Source of the DNA: an uncultured Eubacteriales bacterium
GTDB taxonomy: Bacteria > Bacillota > Clostridia > Peptostreptococcales > Anaerovoracaceae
Direction of reading: 5' to 3'
NCBI GenBank assembly: GCA_900315485.1
Contig: OMZI01000001.1
Coordinates: 62,001-126,000 of the forward strand
DNA length: 64,000 bases
The position numbers and the translations under genes are program-made. Positions within the stretch are counted from its first letter, which is position 1, and every line of letters starts with the position of its first letter. The notes beneath the pieces are model-generated. The model was not told where the DNA came from and ran no database searches. It was given only the letters and a program-made list of their open reading frames with translations. Positions 1 to 7,107 of the stretch are shown here, one piece after another.

Positions 1-1385
1 AAATTGATGTCTCCGGCACATCTTTCATGTATTCCGCCAAGATCCAGCACCAACTTATCATCAACAAACACCCATACGTCATCATCTCCACTGAAGTAGA
101 ACCGCATATCTTTTCCTGCGTGAGATTTATTGCAATTTCCTCCATTGCTTCCTACATTGTCAGGTAAAAAGAAATCAACAGTGGTTTTCATGCCAAACCA
201 GTAGTCAGTCTGACCGCTTTTTTCATATACCGTTCCTTGCTCAAACGGCATAAAGCCCGGCCTTCGTTGATCATTGTCCCACCTGTTGTACTGTCGCTTT
301 TGTCCCTGGATGTATTGTTGAGTGTTATAGACATAGAATCTTTGTTGGGACTGGTTGTAATCTGCTCCGTTATAATCGCTATCGTAGTAATAATATCCTT
401 CACCAAACCCTCTGCTTTCTGTGGTCCCTGATGAATCGTAAAGAAACAGATTATTACCATTTCCAAGATACTTTTTCCCCAGAGCATCTTCGCTGCTAAA
501 GAAGTCATCTATCAGCTGGCTAGATTCTGATGTAACTATATTTTTTGTAACCCCAAGTCCTTCTTTGTATGCATTCCGACCTGTGGTAAGGTTGTTTGCT
601 GCTCCAAGAGATCCGTATCCATGAAGGTTCTCGTTGTACCAGTTCATAAAGAGAAAACTGGTTCCGCCATTGTCTTTCCAGGTTTCACTATGTGAATTGC
701 TGTATATTGTGTTACTGCTGAGAGTAGCTCCATGATAAGTATTGATCAGCTCATTGTAGTCAAACACTTCGGTCGTAACAAAGTTACTGGTATTGGCCTG
801 CCCAGATGCAAGCGTTCCGTTTTGCTGCAAGTTATATGAGCTTTTTACCCAATCCGCATAGAATACAGTATTATCGCTTACCTGCACACGCTCACCAGGC
901 TTATGCCATGTTTTTGCTTTGATGTCATACCAACCATTAAGCGAATACTTAGTATTGTTACCAGCACTAGTTGGAAGAGTTACATATCCATAGCTGTCCG
1001 TGCTGGCACTGACATTCGTCGCACCTTGAACAAGAGAATTTGTAGTTCCAAGTCCTAGCGTTCCATCGAACCAGACCGTAGACACCTTTCTTGTAGCACT
1101 AGGTGCTTTCAGTAGAGGCTTCTCTGCAGCCTTCTCAGTTTCCTCTTCTGGTGCATTACTAATGGCATCATCAGTTAAAGCATCGTCACCTGTGTCTACA
1201 CCTTCTTCCTCTTCTTGAATCAAAGTCTCTGTTTGTTCAGGATAATCTGCAACATAGGCTCCACTTTCTGATTCATTCATATTTTGAGCATACGAAAAAA
1301 TAGTGGACGGTATAATCTCCGCTATCAGTAAAGACATAGTTAATACGACAGCAAGTGCTCTGAGATTCTTTTGTTTCTTTTTCAT
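1..1385 (-). CDS. Secreted fibro-slime-domain surface protein, C-terminus cut by window start
   Basis: I translated this 461-codon open frame by hand; it has no stop before position 1. It starts MKKKQKNLRALAVVLTMSLL, a basic n-region plus hydrophobic core typical of a signal peptide. A Glu/Asp-rich, probably disordered stretch follows (about residues 45-90). Residues around 145-180 (NGWYDIKAKTWHKPGERVQV, then FYADW) look like a Listeria-Bacteroides (Flg_new/InlB B) repeat. Near the cut end GDDDVWVFVDDKLVLDLGGI is the signature of the fibro-slime domain (TIGR02148), a PA14-like fold of secreted adhesins. The start ATG has AAGGA about 8 bases upstream. Family knowledge suggests a large cell-wall-attached or extracellular protein; the anchor would lie outside the window. 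It follows the kinase/regulator pair on the same strand but a terminator lies between them. Ligand unknown. Confidence 0.85.
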   Translation of the reverse strand, partial: MKKKQKNLRALAVVLTMSLLIAEIIPSTIFSYAQNMNESESGAYVADYPEQTETLIQEEEEGVDTGDDALTDDAISNAPEEETEKAAEKPLLKAPSATRKVSTVWFDGTLGLGTTNSLVQGATNVSASTDSYGYVTLPTSAGNNTKYSLNGWYDIKAKTWHKPGERVQVSDNTVFYADWVKSSYNLQQNGTLASGQANTSNFVTTEVFDYNELINTYHGATLSSNTIYSNSHSETWKDNGGTSFLFMNWYNENLHGYGSLGAANNLTTGRNAYKEGLGVTKNIVTSESSQLIDDFFSSEDALGKKYLGNGNNLFLYDSSGTTESRGFGEGYYYYDSDYNGADYNQSQQRFYVYNTQQYIQGQKRQYNRWDNDQRRPGFMPFEQGTVYEKSGQTDYWFGMKTTVDFFLPDNVGSNGGNCNKSHAGKDMRFYFSGDDDVWVFVDDKLVLDLGGIHERCAGDIN

Positions 1386-1408
1386 ATCTTGCGTCCTTGT
1401 CATCCATT

Positions 1409-1454
1409 ATTGCGTCAGGTTTGACACTTTTATTGTGTCAGGACTGACACTTTT
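1409..1454 (-). promoter_or_regulatory. Two tandem 23-bp palindromic repeats in leader of surface-protein gene
   Basis: Units 1409-1431 and 1432-1454 abut and match at about 20 of 23 positions. Unit two holds a perfect dyad, GTGTCAGGACTGACAC at 1435-1450; unit one holds a weaker version (GTCAGGTTTGAC). They lie 24-70 bp upstream of the ATG of the fibro-slime gene. A repressor or activator operator is the simplest reading. I see no clear -10/-35 pair here, so the promoter position is open. Confidence 0.5.
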
Positions 1455-1596
1455 GATTATGTTAGCAATATCGCAATAACGTCTCACAAACTATTCAGCG
1501 GTATTTTTATTCAAATAAAACAGCAATCGAACGAACCCATCCATCGATTATGTTTTGAGAATTCGTATATAATTACGCATATTTATAGACATAAAC

Positions 1597-1633
1597 AAAA
1601 AAAGATGCCGTCTTTTATATAAGATCGGCATCT
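1597..1633 (-). terminator. Intrinsic terminator of the sensor-kinase/regulator operon
   Basis: On the minus strand a GATGCCG/CGGCATC stem closed by an AT-rich loop is followed by seven T (1597-1603). It lies about 160 bases past the regulator stop. The remaining gene-free bases between 1386 and 1793 hold the surface-protein leader with its repeats and nothing else I can support. Confidence 0.85.
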
Positions 1634-1793
1634 CATAGTTGAATATGGGTTTTATCTTGAGGATCTCCCTCAGATGATGATATCAGGCAGGCACAAACAC
1701 CCCACTAACCTAATAAGATTTATTTTTACACGTTGCGGGGACAAGCATATTCCCTGCGCAATAATTTAAGCCAGGAAAGGCTCTAATACTCCC

Positions 1794-2582
1794 TTAATAA
1801 TCTCCATAAATCATTTCCGATAAAATACTTTCGCCCCATGAATATTCAGATAAAAACTCTCCTTCAAAAGAATCACCCTTTTTTAAATTATTCTCTTTCC
1901 AAGCATAATAGTCACAGTCAAAACAATTAGTATCGACCATCTGTCCTCTAGCGGTAGATATTAGCATCTTCTCGATTCCGGCATCCGCCAGTGATCGTTT
2001 TAGCCTTCTCAGAGCATTATAATAGACAGCCATGTTGGCATTACTATAAGGTCTTCCTTCCCATATAACGCTGTATAGTTCCTCATTGCTTATTTCCTTT
2101 CCTTGCTTTGTTACTATCAATGCAAGTATTTCCTTTGCTTTTCCCAAGATTCGAACCGGTTCACCATTATTCTTCACCACGAAACGTCCAAAAGTTTGAA
2201 TGTATATTTCTTTGTTCTGTCGGTCTGATAGGACCCGGATTTTTTCCATCATATGCTGTAGGGCTTCTTTGGTGTATGGTTTAACTAGATAATAATCTGC
2301 ACCTATATTATTGCTTTCCCTTATGTACTCATCATATGCCGTCACGAAAACTATAATAATGTTTGCCCTTATCTCACGTATTTTCCTTGCAAGTGTTATT
2401 CCATCCATAAGAGGCAGCTCTATGTCTAAAAAAGCAACTTCCACTTGATTATCCCTTACATAATCAAGAGCATCAAACGGATCTTCAAATTGTGCTTTTA
2501 GATGCAGATCTTCAATATCGCTGCACATTCTAACAAATTTACGCATCATTAAGGCTTCATCTTCTACTATTATCGCTTTCAT
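1794..2582 (-). CDS. Response regulator with SARP-like DNA-binding domain
   Basis: 262 residues. The N-terminal receiver has the acidic pocket E7/D8, phospho-acceptor D53 (FLDIELPLMDG), a conserved Thr in VFVTAYDEY and Lys in YYLVKPYTK. The C-terminal half (from about residue 127, IYIQTFGRFVVKNNGEPV) matches the winged helix of SARP-type activators, with a Leu-rich LALIVTKQGKEIS and EELYSVIWEG; there is no room for a full BTAD domain. Its ATG overlaps the kinase stop (ATGA), so the two are translationally coupled. By family it binds DNA as an activator when phosphorylated by the adjacent kinase. Targets are unknown; its own operon and the neighbouring surface protein are candidates by position. 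Confidence 0.9.
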   Translation of the reverse strand: MKAIIVEDEALMMRKFVRMCSDIEDLHLKAQFEDPFDALDYVRDNQVEVAFLDIELPLMDGITLARKIREIRANIIIVFVTAYDEYIRESNNIGADYYLVKPYTKEALQHMMEKIRVLSDRQNKEIYIQTFGRFVVKNNGEPVRILGKAKEILALIVTKQGKEISNEELYSVIWEGRPYSNANMAVYYNALRRLKRSLADAGIEKMLISTARGQMVDTNCFDCDYYAWKENNLKKGDSFEGEFLSEYSWGESILSEMIYGDY

Positions 2583-4060
2583 TGTTTTCCCCTCTTTGGT
2601 ATATCAACAGTTACAATCGTTCCCTTCCCAACTTCACTCGAAAGATGCAATCCCGCATTCATTACCACCTCAAGTCTGAACTGCACATTTTTAATACCGG
2701 TAGAGTCACCATTCCCTTTATTCAGTCTAGAATAAAAAGTGTTTACATCAAATCCAATCCCTGTATCTTCGATTTGCACTATCCATTTATCATCCTGCTC
2801 CCAGCTGCGAACGAACACTTCACCCCCTTTTACTCCTCGACCATAAATTCCGTGTCTAATCGCATTTTCAACAAGAGGTTGTATTGTCAGTGGCAAAATA
2901 TCAAAATCCTGGCTTTCTATTTCGTAATGAACTCGCAGCTTATCCCCAAATCGCATTTTTTCGATGTTTACATAAGCTTTGATATTCTCCAGTTCATATT
3001 CGAAAGGCATTGGTTCGTCGCTATTCATCGACCTTATGCAGCTTCTCAGATGCACTGTGAAATCGCCAAGCAGTGATGATGCATATTCAGGGTCAATAAG
3101 TATGACCTCCTGTATCGAGCCTAATGCGTTATACAGGAAGTGAGGCTGCATCTGGCTTGCAAAATTGTGTATTCGACTCATCTGAAGTTCATGCTCCAGT
3201 TGCTCGACTTCTTTTTCCTTTTTTTGAATTTCTGTAAGATCGTAAATCACGCAGAAAGCATGAACATCGTCACTATTCTGATTTTTGTACAAATAAAACA
3301 CCTCGCGGCATGGATGAATAACGCCTTCACTAGTATTTACCGAAAACAGCACCGATGTTCTCAAGATCCCGTCATTGAAACATCTAAGCAGATACTCTCT
3401 GTTAGCCATTATTTCGTATTTTGAATGATTTTCTACGACAAGATTCTCCAGAACCCATAAATGCAGGCCGGTATATGAAGGGATCTCACCTCTTGGCGGA
3501 ATATTTCGGATGAACCTTCCATTAGCTTCAAAATTATCGTCAGATTTTTCAAGCACCAAGTCTTTTGTAAGGTTGACCTCCATATACGCTTCAGCGCTGG
3601 CAAGGATAGCTTTCATATGATTATGTTCTTTCTGTATATATGAAAGGATCTCTTCGCGGTGTTCTTTTTCCCTGCGCATTATATGATCAACGTTTTTTAC
3701 ACCTAAGATAATATGGGGTTCATCCGGCATAGACTGCAAAACAGCATTGATCTGATGATGCCGTTCTCTTCCGCCTCTTATTGCTTTGTACGGGAACGAA
3801 TAATGCTGTTCTCTTTCAAGCTCTTTGACCAGATGCTCTCTCTCAAGCCTTGCTACCACATATTCTACGTCGTCCGGATGTACTAACTTAGGAACTATAT
3901 CTCTCATCATTATAAAAAAATCATCTCCGGATGAATTATGGCTTAGCTTCTTGAATTCTTCGCTTTCATATAAGCTGACATATGAAGAAGTAATAAGATT
4001 TATATCGTAAAGGATCTCGTACCCTTCGAAAAATGCTTTTGCTATCATTTCATATTCCAT
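2579..4060 (-). CDS. LytS-type sensor histidine kinase with PAS-like input
   Basis: 493 residues with no membrane segment, so probably cytoplasmic. The N-terminal ~280 residues look like one or two PAS-type sensing modules (the stretch ending VFYLYKN...VIYDLTEIQKKEKE is a typical PAS-to-coiled-coil junction). A coiled coil (about 275-298) leads to the His_kinase module: H307 in QMQPHFLYNALGS is the phosphorylated residue. The HATPase domain has an N-box near 394-404 (QPLVENAIRHG) and a G-box (EDTGIGFD, near 436). It phosphorylates the regulator encoded next, with a 4-base overlap. The start has AGGAG/AGGA just upstream. The signal is unknown. It could sense a cytoplasmic or redox cue through PAS, but no cofactor residue is evident. 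Confidence 0.9.
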   Translation of the reverse strand: MEYEMIAKAFFEGYEILYDINLITSSYVSLYESEEFKKLSHNSSGDDFFIMMRDIVPKLVHPDDVEYVVARLEREHLVKELEREQHYSFPYKAIRGGRERHHQINAVLQSMPDEPHIILGVKNVDHIMRREKEHREEILSYIQKEHNHMKAILASAEAYMEVNLTKDLVLEKSDDNFEANGRFIRNIPPRGEIPSYTGLHLWVLENLVVENHSKYEIMANREYLLRCFNDGILRTSVLFSVNTSEGVIHPCREVFYLYKNQNSDDVHAFCVIYDLTEIQKKEKEVEQLEHELQMSRIHNFASQMQPHFLYNALGSIQEVILIDPEYASSLLGDFTVHLRSCIRSMNSDEPMPFEYELENIKAYVNIEKMRFGDKLRVHYEIESQDFDILPLTIQPLVENAIRHGIYGRGVKGGEVFVRSWEQDDKWIVQIEDTGIGFDVNTFYSRLNKGNGDSTGIKNVQFRLEVVMNAGLHLSSEVGKGTIVTVDIPKRGKQ

Positions 4061-4105
4061 ATACGTCCTAGTCTCCTATCTGTAGATCATATGATTTCAA
4101 AAACA

Positions 4106-4144
4106 AAAGGCCCTTATCTGCAATCAGCTTTGACAAGAGCCTTA
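4106..4144 (-). terminator. Hairpin plus T-tract upstream of the kinase gene: terminator or attenuator
   Basis: On the minus strand AAGGCTCTTGTC pairs with GATAAGGGCCTT (two mismatches) and is followed by TTTTGTTTTT. No minus-strand gene ends just before it, so it more likely sits in the kinase leader, downstream of the probable promoter at 4210, as a conditional terminator. It could instead be left over from a lost gene. Confidence 0.55.
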
Positions 4145-4209
4145 AGTTTTTCGACAAAAGAACTAAACATTTGAGAATCATTATTTGCTGCCAGTAACAT
4201 GTTAATAAC

Positions 4210-4243
4210 ATTATAAAGATATCTAACTAACGCTAAACTAACG
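4210..4243 (-). promoter_or_regulatory. Probable promoter with 11-bp-period direct repeat for the kinase/regulator operon
   Basis: On the minus strand CGTTAGTT occurs twice (4236-4243 and 4225-4232) at an 11-bp period. Nine bases separate the second copy from a perfect -10 box TATAAT (4210-4215). No good -35 is present, as expected for an activator-dependent promoter. This layout is that known for SARP activators, and the operon encodes a SARP-like regulator. A second TATAAT lies at 4345-4350. Between 4244 and 4461 I see nothing else. Confidence 0.45.
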
Positions 4244-4461
4244 TCTGTTGATTATGCATCCTTATTTGTTATAGATTAACTCCGCATTGAATGTATATAC
4301 TATTCTTTTCTCATATTGTTATGATCGTGTTTTCCTGAGTGGCTATTATAAACTGACTTTAAGAATACTGTTATTTTAGCATAGTTGGATTATCATAAGA
4401 ATCTAGTTTTTCAGCCGAAAGCTTTTTTTCAGGGATTATCACTCTCTCCATCGCATGTAGA

Positions 4462-4737
4462 ATGGTCGTACCTTATAACAATAACCTTATTGGAAGAATC
4501 GCTGAAGTAGGTTCTGACCTTGAGGACTATCATTATGCAACAGATGATATGTATTGGGAAAATTTTGAATTTGAGAGCGATACATCTTTTATAGTATCTA
4601 ATCTAACAAAAACTCAGGACGGAACTGCAGTGCCTTAAGTCGCCTCTGGAAAGATTGACTATGAAAGCGGTGAAATAGAGATAAATGTTACAAATGCTCT
4701 TGATCCAATAAGAACATGGAAAAGAATAGAAGAATAG
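4462..4737 (+). pseudogene. Broken gene fragment of unknown family
   Basis: A plus-strand frame reads MVVPYNNNLIGRIAEVGSDL and continues as plausible protein for 58 codons. It meets a TAA stop (4636-4638), then continues in frame for 32 codons (VASGKIDYESGEIEINVTNA) to a TAG. Sequence of this quality on both sides of one stop suggests a decayed gene, with the 5' part also missing (the frame stays open upstream for about 11 codons). The content resembles the end of a secreted or structural beta-rich protein, but I do not recognise the family. It lies next to transposon-end-like repeats, which fits decay of acquired DNA. Confidence 0.4.
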
Positions 4738-4785
4738 AGAAGATTGATTGAAAGGTTTTCTGATTACAAGGCGTACATTAGCAAA

Positions 4786-5025
4786 TGTAACTTGTTCGTG
4801 TCAAATTCTTTTTTGACTTTTATCAAGTCTTTTATACGATTTTCCGCTGTGCATGTAACTTGTTCGTGTCAAAATAAAATATTACGGCCTTTCTTCAGAC
4901 AAAAATGCATTTTCGGAAAGAGTAACTCATTCGTGTCAAGAAAAGTGGTTACATTGTAAAAAAAATGAACGAAGTTTCAAGGCTTTGAACCCGCATTTTA
5001 TGTAACCTTTTCGTGACAACTGACA
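4786..5025. repeat. Four spaced copies of a ~20-bp repeat, likely transposon end remnant
   Basis: Copies near TGTAACTTGTTCGTGTCAAA start at 4786, 4854, 4921 and 5001, in one orientation, 67-80 bp apart; the last two are diverged. Read on the minus strand the outermost copy begins TGTCAGTTGTCACGAAAAGG at 5025. A TGT-starting tip followed by several spaced transposase-binding repeats is the layout of IS21-family and Tn7-like (Mu-type transposase) ends. No transposase gene is present, so this would be a solo end. Confidence 0.45.
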
Positions 5026-5149
5026 TGTTTCAAGGCCTTGAGGTCTCTCCCGGTTTTCAGGAGAAGTTTAACTATATAAATAATATAATTTTAAAGAATA
5101 GTCTGCAGCACACATACAGCATCCTTTCCACTGCATGCGTGCTGTTCAT

Positions 5150-5371
5150 TTATATCGTTACCAGGTTTCCTGACTTGTCCAGTGAATATATCACCGGCAC
5201 ATTATTACTGCGTGCTGCAACGTTCTTTCTGTGGCACTGGAAATCTGATTCATAATCAAGTCTGTCAAGTACAGCCTGCCTTATATAATCGGATACTTTC
5301 ATATCACGGCTGGCTGCGAAGTCTTTTATATATCTCTCATCCTGTGGCGTGAGCTTAATTGAAATGATCAT
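5150..5371 (-). CDS. Orphan ribbon-helix-helix (antitoxin-like) protein
   Basis: 73 residues. MIISIKLTPQDERYIKDFAA gives the beta strand and first helix, and MKVSDYIRQAVLDRLDYE the second helix of a CopG/DUF6290-type ribbon-helix-helix fold, usually the antitoxin of a RelBE/ParDE pair. The end (VPVIYSLDKSG) recalls the toxin-binding tail of such antitoxins, but the middle is atypical. A strong AAGGAGG lies 7 bases before the ATG. No RelE/ParE-like toxin frame follows: downstream DNA on this strand has only short stops-broken frames. It is therefore a solitary antitoxin or a small DNA-binding regulator. It lies next to the transposon-end repeats. Confidence 0.65.
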   Translation of the reverse strand: MIISIKLTPQDERYIKDFAASRDMKVSDYIRQAVLDRLDYESDFQCHRKNVAARSNNVPVIYSLDKSGNLVTI

Positions 5372-5462
5372 TTTATAAGCCTCCTTTTTATTCTGTATAT
5401 GCGGATCATATTGCCTGAAGCTTTATGTGAATCTTTGTTCTTTTTTTGTTGGACGGGGATTA

Positions 5463-5511
5463 TTTGAAAACCCGGTCAGCACTGCCGGGATGCATTCGCA
5501 GTATGACCGGG
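5463..5511 (-). terminator. Long hairpin after the LysM gene, probable terminator
   Basis: CCCGGTCA (5471-5478) pairs with TGACCGGG (5504-5511) and ACTGC with GCAGT inside. On the minus strand it is followed by TTTTCAAAT, a short T-tract. It lies about 65 bases past the LysM stop. Confidence 0.6.
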
Positions 5512-5574
5512 GTCCCAAATAAAACACACTATCCTAGAAATACATACCGCGGAGGTACATATATTGCTAGCTGA

Positions 5575-5880
5575 TCAGTATACAGGGACGAATATCATGT
5601 CGCCCGGCTGTATATCATTGACATTCACATCGTTGGTCTCACAGATCTCACTGATGATAGACCTTGTGCTCCTGTTGGTATCAGGATTGCACTCTTCCAC
5701 GATGTCCCACAGATTGTCTCCTTCATGGATAACGACCTGCTTGTATGTCTTTACTGCGGCAGCATCAGCTCTGCCTGCACCGATGATGCTGTATCCTGCG
5801 AATACGATGATCATGATGCTGATGAGTACGAATAAGAAAAACCTTACCGGATTTACGATCTTCAGATGTCTTGTCTTCAT
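5575..5880 (-). CDS. Small membrane-anchored LysM protein, YneA-like, LexA-controlled
   Basis: 101 residues from the ATG at 5880, preceded by AGGTGA at good spacing; the frame also opens at a TTG at 5895 but without a ribosome site. One membrane segment (about residues 12-34, VRFFLFVLISIMIIVFAGY) is followed by a linker and a single LysM domain (about 50-99, from VVIHEGDNLWDIVEECN to GDMIFVPVY). The architecture is that of Bacillus YneA, a cell-division suppressor made during the SOS response. Its promoter carries two LexA-type boxes, which strongly supports this. No lexA gene is adjacent, unlike in Bacillus. By family it would act outside the membrane on septal peptidoglycan; sequence alone does not prove division inhibition. 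Confidence 0.8.
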   Translation of the reverse strand: MKTRHLKIVNPVRFFLFVLISIMIIVFAGYSIIGAGRADAAAVKTYKQVVIHEGDNLWDIVEECNPDTNRSTRSIISEICETNDVNVNDIQPGDMIFVPVY

Positions 5881-5957
5881 TTTGTTCACCTGCAACTTTC
5901 TTTATCTGCGCTGCTCCGAATCACTTCGAAACATCTGTTCTTAATTGGTATATCTGG

Positions 5958-6007
5958 ATTATAAACGTTTGTTCGAATGATGTCAAGAGAAATATGAACA
6001 AAAGTTC
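5958..6007 (-). promoter_or_regulatory. SOS-type promoter: consensus -35/-10 with two LexA boxes
   Basis: On the minus strand TTGACA (5981-5986) and TATAAT (5958-5963) are exactly 17 bp apart. Between them, overlapping the -10, is CGAACAAACGTTTA (5962-5975). Just upstream is GAACTTTTGTTC (5996-6007). Both fit the Gram-positive LexA box CGAAC-N4-GTTC/T. Repression by LexA and induction by DNA damage is the expected behaviour. Confidence 0.85.
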
Positions 6008-6036
6008 TAAAAATATTTTTCGCTTTTCCCAACACA

Positions 6037-6064
6037 AAACTCCGGCCCTGAAAGCCGGAGTTTT
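6037..6064 (-). terminator. Terminator of the metY-metA operon
   Basis: A perfect AAAACTCCGGC / GCCGGAGTTTT stem with a 6-7 base loop; both flanks are A/T tracts so it may work in both directions. It lies about 40 bases after the metA stop. A second small AACGC/GCGTT hairpin lies at 6066-6080. Confidence 0.85.
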
Positions 6065-6102
6065 CAACGCTTTGAGCGTTTTGCACATTTATATTATATG
6101 CG

Positions 6103-7074
6103 TTATATTTCCACTTTTTCGTCTGTAAAAGCCTCTCTCCAGGCATCTTCCTTCCCGTCTCTGAGGTCGTCGAGATTATACGGTGTAGCCTGATACAGAT
6201 AATAATTGAGCCAGTTTGAGAATAACAGATTGGCGTGGCTCCTCCACCTGAACAATATCCCCTGCTCCGGATCGTCGTTCCTGAAGTAGTTCTTCGGCAC
6301 GTCGATCTTACGCCCCAGACTGATGTCCCTGAAGTATTCATCTGCAAGAGTATTCTTGTCATACTCCTGGTGTCCGAGCAGGAATATCTGTCTGCCGCTG
6401 TCGGTAGCGATTATGTGCGGACCTACCTCAGGAGATGCTGCAAGTATCCTGAGCTCTGGATGCTTTTCTATATCTTCGGTCCTGATTTCTGTATGCCTTG
6501 AATGCGGAGCCCAGAAGAACTCATCGAATCCTCTCAGAAGCGGACTGTGAGGCCTGAGTGTCTCCATCTCATACACACCGAAGACCTTGTCGCAGAGAAC
6601 ATGCTTCTGTATCCCGTAGTAATAGTACAGAGCTGCCTGCGCTCCCCAGCAGATGAACATGCTGCTGTAGACATGAGTCTTCGCGAATTCGAACAGACTG
6701 CAGAGCTCATCCCAGTAGTCGACCTGCTCAAAAGGCATCCTCTCGACCGGAGAACCGGTCAGGATCATCCCGTCGAAGTATTCGTCCCTGAATTCGTCAA
6801 GTGTCGTGTAAAACGACTGCATGTGCTCCTGGGACACATGCGTTGATGTATGCGAATCCATGCCGACGAGCTTCATCTCGATCTGCAGCGGGCTGTTGGC
6901 GAGAACGCGCGCCAGCTGTGTCTCGGTAGCTATTTTGGTCGGCATGAGATTGACTATTATCACCTTAAGCGGACGGATATCCTGGGAATCCGCCCTGGCC
7001 TTGTTCATTATGAATATATTCTCGTCCTTGAGGCTTCCTGCTGCAGGAAGCCGATCAGGAATTATAAGCGGCAT
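6103..7074 (-). CDS. metA: Homoserine O-acetyltransferase (MetA/MetAA family)
   Basis: 323 residues, family length. It activates homoserine at the start of methionine synthesis. The MetA catalytic set is visible: C142 in ICWGAQAAL, and H235 and E237 in LLGHQEYDK. Residue 111 is Glu (TGSPVERMPF). In this family Glu111 goes with acetyl-CoA use and Gly111 with succinyl-CoA, so I call it an acetyltransferase although many databases would say succinyltransferase. The gene 33 bp upstream encodes O-acetylhomoserine sulfhydrylase, which uses exactly that product, and the two form an operon ending at the hairpin at 6037. GGAGGGG precedes the ATG by 5 bases. Confidence 0.95.
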   Translation of the reverse strand: MPLIIPDRLPAAGSLKDENIFIMNKARADSQDIRPLKVIIVNLMPTKIATETQLARVLANSPLQIEMKLVGMDSHTSTHVSQEHMQSFYTTLDEFRDEYFDGMILTGSPVERMPFEQVDYWDELCSLFEFAKTHVYSSMFICWGAQAALYYYYGIQKHVLCDKVFGVYEMETLRPHSPLLRGFDEFFWAPHSRHTEIRTEDIEKHPELRILAASPEVGPHIIATDSGRQIFLLGHQEYDKNTLADEYFRDISLGRKIDVPKNYFRNDDPEQGILFRWRSHANLLFSNWLNYYLYQATPYNLDDLRDGKEDAWREAFTDEKVEI

Positions 7075-7107
7075 ATTACCCCTCCTTGATCATGTCAGCC
7101 GGATATG

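Noticed and set aside
188..508. 106-codon minus-strand frame starting MTSLAAKMLWGK
   Set aside because: It lies in a different frame inside the fibro-slime surface gene, which has signal peptide and domain motifs; this frame has none.
4744..4959. 71-codon plus-strand frame across the repeats
   Set aside because: It is built from the repeated DNA itself and has no protein-like features or ribosome site.
5013..5255. 80-codon plus-strand frame MTTDMFQGLEVSPG
   Set aside because: It overlaps the ribbon-helix-helix gene and lacks a ribosome site; the minus-strand frame has a clear fold and a strong site.
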